In this document: piece by piece, positions 11,456 through 23,300 of the stretch
How the letters are laid out: each line of letters begins with the position of its first letter
How positions within the stretch are numbered: the stretch's first letter is position 1
NCBI GenBank assembly: GCA_951217055.1
Contig: OX578282.1
Location: forward strand, 42,336,329-42,400,328
Source of the DNA: Gerris lacustris
Taxonomy: Eukaryota; Arthropoda; Insecta; Hemiptera; Gerridae
Direction: 5' to 3'
DNA: 64,000 bases
Made by a program: the position numbers and the translations under genes
Notes under the pieces: generated by a model
What the model saw: the letters and a program-made list of their open reading frames with translations, nothing else
The model's database searches: none
What the model was told of the DNA's origin: nothing

Positions 11456-13411
11456 AAAACAGGAAAAAAATGCTGATTAATTAAAATTTAGAGATATTAC
11501 TATATTTGATCCGATTTCAGCTGTTTATTGTTTAAGATTAAAATGTACGCTCAGCTCAATATTGCAAGCAGACAACTGCACTGCACACCTATAGTTTAAA
11601 AATGATAAATTCATACTTTTATAAAACAATGCACTATAAAGGAGAAAAAAAAAAAAAAAAAATTTTTTTAACTGGCATAGAACTACGAGCGAACACAGTT
11701 GATAGCGAGCCACAATTTTATTTTTAGAGACACGCATATACTGTGATCGCTCTTAGTTCTGTGCCCGTCGAAAAAAATTATCTAGTAATTATTTTATTAT
11801 TAGTAGTAATTATTTTATTTTAATTATTTTAGTGCACTGTTTTAAAAAAGCGTATTTTTATAAATATAATATTATTTTCTAGTTTTTAGTCATGGTCACA
11901 TTAAATCTTGAAATCTATGCTAGAGGTTGCACTACCCTAAGCGAATCTTTTCCATGAAGACCCACGGGTGTCCGCTGCGCGGCGTGAGTTGCGTCTAGAA
12001 GTAGCCCCAGACAAGTTGACAGGACCAACAGGGTTTCAATTGGACTTTCTCTACCCTACGAAATATTTGCCTACAACTGGTCGTCTTTGTTTACAATTTA
12101 GAAATTTAGCACTTTATCAACTAATCCTAAATTTGATAAACTAATAACTGATAATTTTATTGTCATCGAAAATACATAATCCGTGCAAACTCCAGTTTTC
12201 AAGGTAGTCGGGAAGTGGGTCAAATTTAGGTTAAAAGATGTGTCCCACACAAACATATGAAGTTAAATAATTGATAGACAAATGCACTATAGGGCTTCGA
12301 TATTCATGATCAACCAGTAAATTAGCAATTAAGGATACTTCGGAATCGGAATTTCAAGTGTAATTAATCTAAACTTTACAAAATAGGACTAATGAGAACT
12401 AATCTAACAACAACTTTAAACACATCAAATGACAACGTGCGTGTAAAGGAAAGAAAAAGATAACACTGTCAAAAAGGCAAATTGACCATTAATCCTTCAT
12501 ACTCTCACTGCGTAAAATCAACAATTAAACCTGAAGAAAGAGTATAATTACTTAGAAAAAAGAGAGAAGCAAAGAATAATCAATGAATGAGACACGCAAT
12601 TCATTTCCTCTAGTACACAATACAGAAAAAACAGAATTATACAAATTAACACTAATTAAACCTATGTTAGGATTAACAAATGAAATCGACAAGTTATTAT
12701 TTTTACATAAATGAATCGCAGATGATAAAAATAATCTACTACGCACTACTATTGACATAACTTTCTAATCATGATAAGACGCGTGGCTGTAATCATTTTG
12801 AAAATATCTTTCAGCATCCTCACCTTACATAAGATGTTTACTTATTACGCACGATGTATAAGTATACACTTTTAGAATAAGATCTCACTTTTATCGCAAG
12901 ATCGAATACAAAAAAATAGCCAATAGGGATACTAAAAACAGGAGTATTAGAGTTAGGTTTGAATAGCATACGGTGTATTATGAAAGATCATTGAATGCCT
13001 AATGTAAGATATATTACTTACTTGCAATCCCCAGAACATATTATACTCTTGTATTATCATGAGAATTCACTATACCATCTCTTCCCATCGTAATTTAACT
13101 ATAAAAAGAGAGACAAAACTCTAAACGTCTCTTACATCGATTCTAATCTCAAATCTGTTTCATCTCCTAATTAATTTTTAGTATCTACATTTATGTTTTT
13201 GTCTAGAAAAAATTAAATTCTCAACTTGATATATCCGGCAGATGTTAATATATTCATAACCGTAAATTTCTCTTTGTTACAATTGTTGGCAATACTGTCT
13301 TTTTTACGATTATCATAGAATGCTTGTTCTTTCCTAATACAAATAAGAAATGAGGAAAACAATCAAAATAAGCTTACTATAAGAAAATCGTAGTTTATAA
13401 TAAACTATCTG
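11456..13411. other. mostly unique AT-rich DNA
   Basis: Apart from the hairpin at 11671-11764, the only contrast is a GC-richer patch at about 11935-12065 ('acgggtgtccgctgcgcggc'), which I cannot assign. No gene was seen. Confidence 0.4.
11671..11764. repeat. small inverted repeat
   Basis: 'ggcatagaactacgagcga' and its imperfect complement near 11742-11764 bracket about 45 bp. It could be a tiny MITE or a cruciform. Confidence 0.5.
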
Positions 13412-13440
13412 AACGCCCATGCTCCGCTACGGAGTGAGTT
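13412..13440 (-). mobile_element. possible degenerate Helitron 3' end
   Basis: On the minus strand 'aactcactccgtagcgg' resembles the 3' end of the Helitron at 49144-51080 ('aacactccgtagcg'). No body is recognisable. Confidence 0.35.
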
Positions 13441-13812
13441 ATTTTTAATGTATTTTTTTTTAATTTGACGGTTTATAAAACCACAGTCAAGTAACATTGA
13501 AGTTGTGTGTTACTTTCTACCAACCTCTCTAGTCATAACATTGAAGTTATTTTACTAAGCGAGAATATCTAGACACCCCAGTTTCCTACAACCCTCCTCC
13601 TTTATTCCTACACCTCTCCTAATAATAATATAATTTTCAAAAATCTCTTATTAGTAAATTATCAGACTGGGCTAAAATCCCTCTAGGGGATCAAATTTCA
13701 GAACACCCCATCTTGGCAGACATTAATATTATTTAATAAATAACTTTAGATTTGTAACAAAGAAGACAAACATACACACACACCGAGACTTTTAGATTTC
13801 GAGATAATAATA

Positions 13813-14105
13813 AGAATCGGAAAAGAAGTTCCTGAGATAACCTACAAACATGCAAATATAGATATTAATAATAATAATAAAATAAAACATAGTCTATGTC
13901 ACTCGGGAATAGTTAAGCTTTCTATCAGAAAAATAATTGTCAGAATCGTATCAGTATTTCCAGAGATAACCGTATACAAACATGCAAATATAGATATTAA
14001 TAATAATAAAATAAAACATAGCCTATGTCAGTCGGGAATAGTTAAGATTTCCATCAGAAAAATAATTGTCAGAATCGTTTCAGTAGTTCCAGAGATTACC
14101 TCCTA
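13813..14105. repeat. 129 bp tandem repeat, 2.3 copies
   Basis: Units start at 13813, 13942 and 14071 ('agaatcg'), spaced exactly 129 bp. They share 'catgcaaatatagatatt', 'aaaataaaacatag', 'cgggaatagttaag' and 'cagaaaaataattgtc'. Confidence 0.85.
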
Positions 14106-14565
14106 CGAACAATCATGCAATCAATTTTACCTCTTTATAATATTAGCATAGAGTATAGATGAATGTTAAGAGGGTTAAGAGAATTATTAAAACCTAGATT
14201 TTTTCGTGTTTTATTTTTATTTAATGCATAACTTATCTGATTTATTAACTGTGCGGATTTAAGATTTCAAACAGAATCGTAGGTACTTCATTTTCATGTA
14301 GGAGTTCAAATCTACTTTTTTCTCAATAACTAGGAAGTATAAATAAGGGTTAAACAATAATTATCTTATTACATCAAATACTTTGTATAATTTTTTTCCT
14401 CCTTTTATAAAAGCATATGATTGATAAATCTTTATTTAGAAGTATAATTACTTCGTTTTGTAAATATTTATTTATTTTTTGTATACACTTAGTATTGCTT
14501 CATTCTTCATGTATTGCTTCATTCTACTCTAAAAAAAGCTTTGCATCGATTTTGGAATAGAATTT

Positions 14566-14830
14566 TTTTTAACTTCCAAGCATACCGAAGGTAGCTCGGA
14601 AGATTGTGATCAAAATAAAGAACGAAATATTTTTGTCCCCGATTTTCTGGACAGAAACCCCGTTTCGAAGATGGGGAACACTTTTGGTCTAGTGTCTGTC
14701 TGTTTGTCGGTCAATATTTTGCGGTGATCAGTATGTAAACTTGTCACATGTCTGCGGTATTCGAGAGAGATATACAGACTTGTGCATGACTCTAACTGAG
14801 GGTATAGCCAATATGAATAAGTTAAGTTAG
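14566..14830 (+). repeat. repeat family B ('gcttccgagcttaccgaaggta'-type)
   Basis: It aligns with 53007-53330: a palindrome-like 'accgaaggtagctcgga' start, 'tttttgtccccgatttt', 'acagaaaccccgtttc', 'gggaacacttttgg', then 'gtctgtctgtttgtcgg'. No coding sequence. Class unknown. Confidence 0.5.
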
Positions 14831-15961
14831 TTCACCGATCCTCTTAAAATGAAAAAAGTAAAATAAAAAATGTTTTAAAAAGTAAATTTAATCGCATACA
14901 GACCCGGGAATTTAAATAAAATCATTAATTCAATTATTGAAAAAAAGAGGGATCAGTTTATGATTCTATGTTTCATCGATGTATATGTTAATTAGTTATT
15001 GTATTAATAATATTCTTCTAATTCAAATGAAATTACAATGTAATTATTTTTTTTTTAATTTTAATTTAAATTCAGTAGACGTGTAAATTGACTGAATTCC
15101 CATCCTGTAATAGGTTTGTTCAGTAATAACTAAATGTTGACTTGAAAGAATCGATAAAGATAAAAATGTTTTCATTTCATAATTTTATTTCAATTATAAA
15201 TACAAAAAAATATTCTATGGTTTATTTTGTATTCTTTTAATATACTGATCAATTTTATTCTTTAACTTTCAGTAAAAAAAAAATAATTAAGATCAATAAC
15301 ATATAATTTTCATCTTAAAATTAAAAAACAAATTGCTGTACCAAAATCATTCCAGTTTCAGCCTTACCATTTTTTTGAACTGAAATTAAAATTGTGTTTT
15401 GAAAACAAGCTGCTATGGTTAAAATTACAAATTATGAATTAGCATACAACACGTTAATTATAAGAATAAATTTCGTGTAACTATTTTTATTTATTTTTAT
15501 CTTTTATTAAAAAATGATACAGGGTTCAGAAATAATACAGTAGACATGAGACCGAAATAGGATTCATTTGCGTGTCTCATGGCCATATTTAAAAAACAAA
15601 GAATGTTAATAACCAATATAGATTTCGAAATTATTGAGTTTAGTAAATGTTTCGATCGAATATTTTAAGAAATAAAAGAATGAGTTTTAGAGATAAAATA
15701 TTTATTGGATTATAAGTTTATCTATTCTCGAGCCTTTGTAATGGCCAAGAGAGGAAAAATAGTAGGCTTTGCTATAGTTAAGCATTATTAAAAAAGGTAC
15801 TTTAAATTGAAGATAATTCTGCGTCAAATTAGCACTGAGCCTGCACGATAAAAATTACGCTCTATACATTTTGTTTATGTGTTGTGGTCCACAAAAAAAA
15901 GTTAGCTGGTTATCAAATTTGAGTAATGTACATATCTCTTTCACCTAATAAAGAAGGTAAT
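14831..15961. other. AT-rich unique DNA
   Basis: No gene or recognisable repeat. Confidence 0.45.
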
Positions 15962-16211
15962 TCATTAGATTGTTACTCCCCTATGATTTTTAGAATATTA
16001 ATGACAGACTAAAAAAAATATAAATGGCTTTGACTAAATAATATTAAGACAACGGGACGTTTAGTCCAATGTACTTTGGGACAAAGGAATATCACACTTC
16101 TGTTTTTATAAGGGGAGTAACAGTCTAAAGAAGAGCATTCCGAACACCTTCTTTATATTGTTACTCCCTTCTGTTTTATATCTAAGGGGAGTAACAATCT
16201 AAAGAAGTGCC
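15962..16211 (-). mobile_element. ACTTCTTTAGATTGTTACTCCC MITE, copy 2
   Basis: It has the same block order as 54609-54847, with GGGGAGTAACAATCTAAAGA at the right end and an internal second pair of the same terminal motif (about 16112-16185). The left end is diverged ('attcattagattgttact'). It is in opposite orientation to 46205-46442. Confidence 0.85.
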
Positions 16212-17607
16212 GTAAAGAATTTAGATTTATTAAAAATAATATGTCAAAATTAATTTTGACCGTACAGAGCGCTCAGCCGATAAGTGCTCAGTCGGTGCAG
16301 AATTTATTGCTCAAATAAATGAGCAATAGAGTTATAGAGGATGAGTTGTTTTGGCGTAATTTAAGAAAAATGAAAAAACATAGTCTATGTTACACAATTA
16401 TTAGCTGTAGCTCGAAAAGCAATGCATTTGCGGATCTATGTTTGTTAAAACTTTCTTATAACTCAATTACTTACAAAGCGAAGTCGTCAAGAGATACCAA
16501 ATTAAGAAATAGTTATAAACACCAATGTTAAGCGCATTTAGATCTCAATTCAAACTACAAGCTCCATAATCAGAAAATATCCAGAACCAATTATCCTCAC
16601 ATACCGAGTGAATAACGTGAAGAAATAACTGAATGGGTTACTTTCATGCGCTGACTTCTATAGAGAATAAAAATTAAAGAACGGTTAAAAATGCCATTGT
16701 TTAACCACATCGCCAAAAGCAGAATTTAGCATAATGGTTAAGTTAATCATCAAATATCGGTAGATATTTTGAATTGAATATCCTCCAGTCGCGAAGTCTT
16801 CCACGTTTAGGACATTCGTCTCAGAATGCAACCAAGTGCCTCCTTGTTTAACAAATATAGGTTATAGGTGAGTATCCTCAAACGCCTTCATAAATACACT
16901 CACAGCATTTTTTAACCGAATTTAATGAATGTGTAGGTTCCTAAAATCCTTAATAAATTTCTCTATAAAATAACTTCCTCAATCAATTAATCGATTAATT
17001 TTCTTTTAGAGTTTAAATGAGTTTATTGAACTAGTTTCCTACGAATAACATAGCAAAGTAATTACTTTGCTTATTTCCAAGCCCACATACCGTGGCACAG
17101 TTTTCCCAAAAGTAAAAAAAAAATTATACGATTTTTATAAGTGGGTGTCACCAACAGTTGAATGGACTTCAATGCCTTTCTTTTCTTAAATAACTCTCTC
17201 ATATTTTTTTAACAAACCGTTAGTTATTTCCCTATTTGAAAAACTGAGTCAGTTAATCTCGGAAATAATTTCAAATTGCAATAAATTTTCTTTTCTCATT
17301 TTTTTTTGTTCTCCTGGTTACATTTTTGTAAAAAATTACACCCACTTAATTCTCGATTAAGATGTCATTGGATAGAAAAACCATTATTTTTATTTATCTT
17401 GAATTCACTTCCTGATTGATTTCTTTATTTTTCTGGATATTTGGAAAACGATTGATTACGTTAATGACTTATCTATTGTGATAATTACTTATATGAATAA
17501 AGCTTATGCACCTAAACAACGGGTAGTAAATTACAATTTTATTAGTATTATTAATAATGAAAAAAATCAATTTTAAGCTGATATTCAGTTCTCGTTTTCA
17601 CCTGAGT
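16212..17607. other. AT-rich unique DNA
   Basis: A 70-codon frame at 16319-16531 has no motif. Nothing else was recognised. Confidence 0.4.
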
Positions 17608-17615
17608 ATTCATGA

Positions 17616-17966
17616 CAGTGGCGTAGGAACGGGGGGGGGGGGGGGGGGCTATCGGGCTTGAGCCCCCCCCCGTCAGATTTGAAGGGGCTATAAAATTACA
17701 AATAAAATAAAAATTAGTACATGGGTTTATGTCTAAAACTGCTTAAAATGCTGTTTTTGAACGTTTATTTTCCAAACTTTTCCCGGGACCCCCATCCTAT
17801 AGGGAGGGGGGGGGGGGGGGTAGAGGGAGGGTAGGTTGTAGCCTGGCACCTTAATTTCTAGAAATCGAGCACTGATAAAGAGTATGTACCCCCCCCCCCC
17901 CCCCCCCCCCCCCCCCTAGTGGAAGTGCCGAGCCACCCCCGTCAAAAATGAATTCCTACGCCACTG
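17616..17966. mobile_element. hAT-like MITE with perfect 8 bp target duplication
   Basis: CAGTGGCGTAGGAA (17616) is mirrored by TTCCTACGCCACTG (ending 17966), and the element is bracketed by ATTCATGA at 17608-17615 and 17967-17974. An 8 bp target duplication with CAGTG-type ends fits the hAT superfamily. The 351 bp interior has no ORF. It has three long G/C homopolymers: G18 at 17631-17648, G15 at 17806-17820 and C29 at 17889-17917. Confidence 0.88.
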
Positions 17967-17974
17967 ATTCATGA

Positions 17975-18719
17975 AGTGGTTTAAACTCCATGTTCGTCGT
18001 TTGCAAAGACAACAAACACACAGATGACAGACAGACACTCTTTATAAATTAATTTTACACACTCAATCTTAAAACGTTTAATTCTAACTACTTATTGCGA
18101 TATCTTGATATAGAGCGTACTCAAGTCGAAAAGAAGGTCGAATTTCGGATGATAATCCTCGGCACAAATACAATCGGAAAACATCGAAGAAGTAGCCAAC
18201 TAAAGAAAGCACAAAATTGATAAGGCGGAAACCATCAACAGGGAAAAAGGTAAGAGATCAAAAGAAAAAAACACCCAATCAAGGCATCAATCAATAATTT
18301 GAATCTAACTCTGATTAAAGAAAATTTCGAGGTAACAACGACTCACGGGTTGCAAATACGCAGCTTATCTCTTCAGTTCCGTTAAACTTGATAAAACACT
18401 TATAGCCGTGTTTTTAAAAAACTAAACCACAGGATTGATTAAAAAAGGGACAAATGTATCAAATTTCCTATGTTAAGTTCTTTAACTTAAGTTATCATAT
18501 TACGTTGGTATTACTGAAATTCTCATTAGACACATCAAAGTGGATATGTGAGTGCCACCCACTCAAGTGGACGTAAACATCACCACGTTGATTCAATCAT
18601 AATTTACAAGCAATAAAACTTTTTTATAGATATTGATATTGATACAGTATTTAATCCCATAATAACTCATTCCCATAATTCCATAATAACTCATTTAATT
18701 TATTAATGTTTAAACATAT
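17975..18719. other. AT-rich unique DNA
   Basis: No gene or repeat recognised. Confidence 0.4.
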
Positions 18720-19298
18720 AGTCCACAGGCCACCATAAGAAGTGAGTCGCTGATTGATAAAGTTTTCTTACCTTATAGAATCGCTTATTTATGCCGTGTC
18801 CACCGATGAATTGGGTATATGACAACTGGGCGCTGGGCCATTTCTTTTTTGTTGACATGCCAAACTTGCCCTTCTGCGGGAACATTGAAAAGAGATAGAT
18901 AAAGTTTTGATTTTCACAGGATCGTTTAATTAAAGTATTTAAAAAACAGTGGTAAAGGTGGCCACCGATAAGAGTGGGCCGTTTGGGGTGTCCACCGCCC
19001 CAAACATATCGCATTGCGGGGACGTTGAAAAGAAAACGGCCCACTCTTATCGGTGGCCACCTTTACCACTGTTTTTTAAATACTTTAATTAAACGATCCT
19101 GTGAAAATCAAAACTTTATCTATTTCTTTTCAATGTTCCCGCTGAAGGGCAAGTTTGGCATGTCAACAAAAAAGAAATGGCCCAGCGCCCAGTTGACATA
19201 TACCCAATTCATCGATGGACACGGCATAAATAAGCGATTCCATAAGGTAAGAAAACTTTATCAATCAGCGACTCACTTCTTATGGTGGCCTGTGGACT
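18720..19298. repeat. 265 bp near-perfect inverted repeat with 49 nt loop
   Basis: Bases 18720-18984 and 19034-19298 are reverse complements without gaps. I count about five mismatches (roughly 98% identity). Each arm holds the same open frame (shared TLIGGHLYHCFLNTLIKRSC and KFGMSTKKKWPSAQL), so the two ORFs facing each other are one sequence read twice. I do not recognise the peptide. A GTAAG follows 'ttccataag' in each arm. Transcription in either direction would give a long double-stranded hairpin. Confidence 0.9.
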
Positions 19299-19327
19299 AA
19301 TATTTAAAAATAGTTTAACAGGTTGTA

Positions 19328-19804
19328 TTTTTGGTTTTATATTTCCAACAAAATAAGATTTATTATCATCAATAACTCGGGAATTAGATATTTCCCGGGA
19401 AAACGACTTTTATGGTTTAGCTTCGTATTCAAATTGACTATATTTTAGCATTTTATAAATCAAATTCGTCGCAACTTTTCGAGAAATAATATTTTTTTAC
19501 GTTTTTCCAGAGTTTTTTGGGGTAGCTGCCATAAACTTAAATTAGTCGGGGTATGATGTATTGTCATACCTCGGGGTATGATTTTTCTGAACCTGTATGC
19601 CAAATTTTATTGAAATCGGCCCACGAGTTTGAACTCCACAGTCTGTGCAGACCTCTCCGAGTCTGCACGGACAGACATTTTTTAAAAATCCCTTTTTGGA
19701 CTCAGGGGACCTTAAAATTTGTAAATCCATCAACATTTTCAAATAGAATATTCGCACCATCACGATAAATTCTCTATAAATTATATACTACGCATATGAG
19801 AAAG
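19328..19804 (-). mobile_element. ACTTTCTC-TIR element, short subfamily
   Basis: Shares 'tttcccgggaaaacgac', 'gggtatgatttttctgaac', 'gacagacattttttaaaaa' and the end 'catatgagaaag' with the other copies. Its inner left part ('caacaaaataagattt..catcaataactcgg') belongs to the subfamily without the tRNA-like module. Short open frames here are incidental. Confidence 0.65.
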
Positions 19805-20546
19805 AAAAAATGAACACGATCGTTAAAATAAATGAACTATTTTGTCTCATTTGCGATAATTTCGAACTGTGTGAATAGGAAGTGAACTATTATCATATCC
19901 CACATAATATAATGACAGTTGTGACATTTTGGTGAAAACATGTAATTGTTTGGCAAAAGAAGATAATAAAAAAACAACAAAAACATGTTCTTGAATAATA
20001 TATAGGTATGCAATTTTTAATGATAATTACTTATTACATAGCGAATTGAAAATTGGATGAATAAAAACAAAAAATAGAAAGCATTGAACCAAGTAAAATT
20101 TAAAAAAACACCAATATATAGGTATATTAAAAACAACTGCCAAGCATTTTTACTAACTTTCTATAACTTAAATGGCGAAGGACAGATTAAGCATTTTATA
20201 CATAAAAAATAAAACACATTATATTCAGAAGAATCGAGCGTAATCGAGAAATTAATTTTAACTCTAACTGGAGGTCCCTCAAATAAAATAATGGATTTTT
20301 GTTCTTTTACTTAAAAAAATAGAAAATATAGACTACTACCATTAAACAAAAAAATACTGAGGAAATCATATTCCCTGGTAAAAAACTATTTCCCAAGATT
20401 ACTGGAGAATAGGAAAAATCAAAATTATAATACCTGAATGGATAAGGAGCTGAACAATGAGGATTACTATATATTAAAACAAACGGCAGAATTTTTGCTA
20501 GTCGAGCGGAAGATTTAAAAAAAACGGTCTGAGACAACTAAGACTA
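19805..20546. other. AT-rich unique DNA
   Basis: No gene or repeat recognised. Confidence 0.4.
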
Positions 20547-21008
20547 ACTTTCTCATATAATCATGGTCCCAGATCCCAAAAACTTTTCGATTTTCAACAA
20601 AATCAGATTTATTTTCATCAATATCTCGGAAACTAGATTTTTCCCGGGAAAACGGCCTTTTATATCCTTAGAGTCTTATTTAAATGGAAAATTGACTACA
20701 TTTTAAATTTTTTTAAAATCAAATTGGCCGGAACCGTTATCGTGAAATATTTTATTCACGTTTTTTCAAAGTTTAGGGGAGTAGTGCCCCCAAATTTGGA
20801 GCTAAAATTCATTTATCAATTTCACCTCGGGGTATAATTTTTCTGAACATGCCAAATTTCGTCAAAGTATGCGCAGTAGTTTAGGCTCCACGCGTCTGCA
20901 CGACGACAGACAGATATAAAAAAAAAAACACTTTTTTGGACTCAGAACATGAATCCATCAAAATCGAATTTTCGCGTCATCACAATACTTCTCTTTATAT
21001 GAGAAAGT
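20547..21008 (-). mobile_element. ACTTTCTCATATA-TIR element, short subfamily, both ends present
   Basis: ACTTTCTCATATA begins at 20547 and TATATGAGAAAGT ends at 21008. The middle matches 6950-7370. In place of the tRNA-like module there is 'tttcaacaaaatcagattt..catcaatatctcgg'. 462 bp, no ORF. Confidence 0.75.
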
Positions 21009-21540
21009 AAAAATTGATTCATAATAGGTTACATCTAATTTAATTTATCAATATTATCGTTGATCATCATTATTATTGTTAATTATCATTATCAGTAATC
21101 TTATAATCAGAGTAATGTTACTGTACAATTCAATAGCAGCTTAATTAGTTATAAGAAGACGAAGGGCTTAATGCCGATGCTGATAGATAAGAAGATTATT
21201 CAGGTAACTAAATTCAGTCTGCTTTGCTTATACCTTGTTATAATCTCAATTATTTAATGCTTTGATAAGTTTGTAAAGGTTTTTGACATGGTATAGATAA
21301 TAAGCATTGTTTACTATTAATTATATACATTGTCCATTGTCTTGTCTTGTAACTAAGGGGTCTTCCTGAGCAGGTTCAATCAGGTTAACCACCTGATCTT
21401 ACACGTTTATCTTGTCCTGATTAGATTGGCTACACTGATGAACTTAAAAATCTACAGTAAAGAAGAAAATAGTATAGTTCTAACCGTGTAGAAGAAGAAG
21501 AAGTATAATTGTCATAGCTATTTGTTTTTATTCAGTTATA
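21009..21540. other. AT-rich unique DNA
   Basis: Contains (ATT)-rich sequence and a less AT-rich stretch (21355-21440). No gene seen. Confidence 0.4.
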
Positions 21541-21885
21541 AAAACATCCTTTGATTTGAAACATAAAATTATTTCAAAATATCATACATATCTAAGAAAA
21601 GCTTGGAGCTTGGACCTATGGTCTAGTGTAGGGCAGCACCTGGCCTCCGACATTGATCGAATCCAAACTCTCCAATCAAAGATCCTTAGGAAAATCACAG
21701 ATACCTCCTTCTACATCTCCAACTACAATCATTACAACGTTCTCAATGTTCCTTTTGTCCGAGAGCTATCCGTATCCAGATACCACACATTCTACGAATC
21801 ACTACCCATCACCCCAATCCCCTAATAGAACTTCTTGCATCCCAAATTATTCCAATTACCTTGAGATTTACTCGTTCAATATTTT
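21541..21885 (+). pseudogene. Jockey-like non-LTR retrotransposon, reverse-transcriptase C-terminal tail
   Basis: The frame from 21556 contains SLDLWSSVGQHLASDIDRIQ and TLQSKILRKITDTSFYISNY. This is the well-known tail of Jockey-clade polyproteins (pattern YGIQLWG..NI..IQ..QSK.LR.IT.AP.YVSN..LH.DL.IP.V). A one-base shift at about 21820 then continues as PLIELLASQIIPITL, matching the family's NPLI..LL block. The upstream catalytic RT and endonuclease domains are absent: it is a 5'-truncated, frameshifted relic, as is usual for dead LINE copies. The following AT-rich sequence to about 22100 may be its 3' UTR. Confidence 0.8.
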
Positions 21886-22104
21886 TTATATTTCATTTTA
21901 ATTTTTAAGCACCACTTAATTTATTACTATCCATTCACATATTTAATATTTCATTTACCAATATAAATTTATAAGTGTAATTATTATTAATCCTTCATAA
22001 TGTATCCCTCCCGTTAATCATTGCCCCCCAAAAAAACCATTTAATATCTGTAACACTTATAATTATAACATATGAAGTTATGTTGTTGTCTTAATGATTA
22101 CCAG

Positions 22105-22236
22105 TGTTATGTCTTATGTCTCACCTCTCTGGGATTCAAACTCACCAGATATGTCGGTGTTTAGACATACATAGGTTTCTAGTGGCGGAGTTGCTTGAAC
22201 GCAAACCCACCTACTCGGCTACGCCGGTCCACTAGT
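22105..22236 (-). mobile_element. tRNA-derived SINE
   Basis: On the minus strand TAGCCGAGTAGG (about 22211-22222) fits the pol III A box, and GAGTTTGAATCCCAGAG (about 22131-22147) fits a B box. The long spacing suggests descent from a class II (Leu/Ser-type) tRNA. The fragment at 6640-6690 is a relative. No clear poly(A) tail or target duplication was seen. Confidence 0.55.
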
Positions 22237-22438
22237 CAATTATCATTCCAATTTCATAATAAGGAGCCTACCTACCGGTATGCTAATATTTAGGTAAGAA
22301 GTTCATGGATACATTATAACTTAAATTTTTTTTAACTTATCTACACTGCGCAAAAATATTCGATCGCTATAAAAAAAGAAGAAAATCTAATTAAGTAGAG
22401 TAGAAACCGAACACTATTAATAGTTATTTATGTCACTA

Positions 22439-23243
22439 GGCAGCAAAATGGAATTTTGCTGATAAGTTTTTTAAGTTTTAGTTCCGAGCCGAAGGCGAGG
22501 ATAGGCTAAACAAATTACTGCTGAGGCGAAGCCGAGGCAGGAAATTTACTATTTTACTGACGAGGCGAAGCCGAGGCATGAAAACGTTAATTACCTGCTG
22601 AGGTGTAACCGAAGCAGGTAATCTTTAAACGAGTCAGGAATGTTTCCTTTGCTGCATAGTTACATACAATATTTTATCTACTAACGGCAGAAAAATTACA
22701 CTAAAGATTTTAGTACCTGATTTAGAGGGCAATAAACTTTCCTTGTATGATGTTGCAATATTTGCAATTTCGGGTGGCGTGTTATCAAACAAGTCTTCAA
22801 CGTCTTGCACAACATTATCATCCATATTTTTATTTAAACTTCAAAAACCTAATTAACAAATTTATCAAAGTAATAACAGAAAACTATTATATTATCTTTT
22901 TTTGATAGATAAAAGATTTAAAGCAATGAAAATTGTAAAAATCGAATGGATGACTCGAAAGTTTGAGTAAGTGTAATGACTCGAAAGTTAAAACAAAACA
23001 ATCAGTGTTGCCAATTTTTTTATTAACAGCTGTTTTTTATCTCAATTTTTAGCGATTTTTTTAAAAATAATAATATTAGTTTTATTATTATAATTTTAAA
23101 GGTATTTTCAAAAAACGTATAAATATTTAGCAGAATATTACGCTTAAATATACAAAAATGAACAATGTGGGAGAGTTTATAACTTTTTCTTAAAATTTGG
23201 CAGCCTGTTTGTTATTTTGCTGACACTTTGATATTTTGCTGCG
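22439..23243 (-). mobile_element. TIR-bounded element carrying a recombinase-like ORF
   Basis: GGCAGCAAAAT (22439-22449) is mirrored by ATTTTGCTGC (23233-23242). The interior has three imperfect copies of a 'gaggcgaagccgaggc' motif (22480-22620) and a minus-strand ORF (22634-22825). Boundaries are inferred from the short inverted motif only. Confidence 0.45.
22634..22825 (-). pseudogene. tyrosine-recombinase-like N-terminal fragment
   Basis: The 63-residue product starts MDDNVVQDVEDLFDNTPPEI and continues ANIATSYKESLLPSKSGTKI. The block E(I)A..Y..SLLP.KS, after a short acidic leader, is typical of the N-terminal DNA-binding region of Crypton/KIAA1958-type tyrosine recombinase-like proteins common in invertebrate genomes. 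After LLPSKSG the sequence loses similarity. The junction AAATCAG|GTACTA looks like a 5' splice site, so this may be a real first coding exon whose downstream exons are missing. The catalytic R..HxxR..Y residues are not present in the window. Confidence 0.5.
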
Positions 23244-23251
23244 TGTTTCTC

Positions 23252-23300
23252 TCCGTTACCTTCGGTAAGCTCGGAAGCAAAAATTTACTTTAAAATCACA
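23252..23300 (-). repeat. family B end fragment
   Basis: 'ttaccttcggtaagctcgga' is the same terminal palindromic motif as at 14573, 53015, 57556 and 61313. Confidence 0.45.

Noticed and set aside
18703..19300. Two convergent ORFs with the same peptide, as if two genes
   Set aside because: They are the two arms of one inverted repeat; no similarity to a known protein was recognised.
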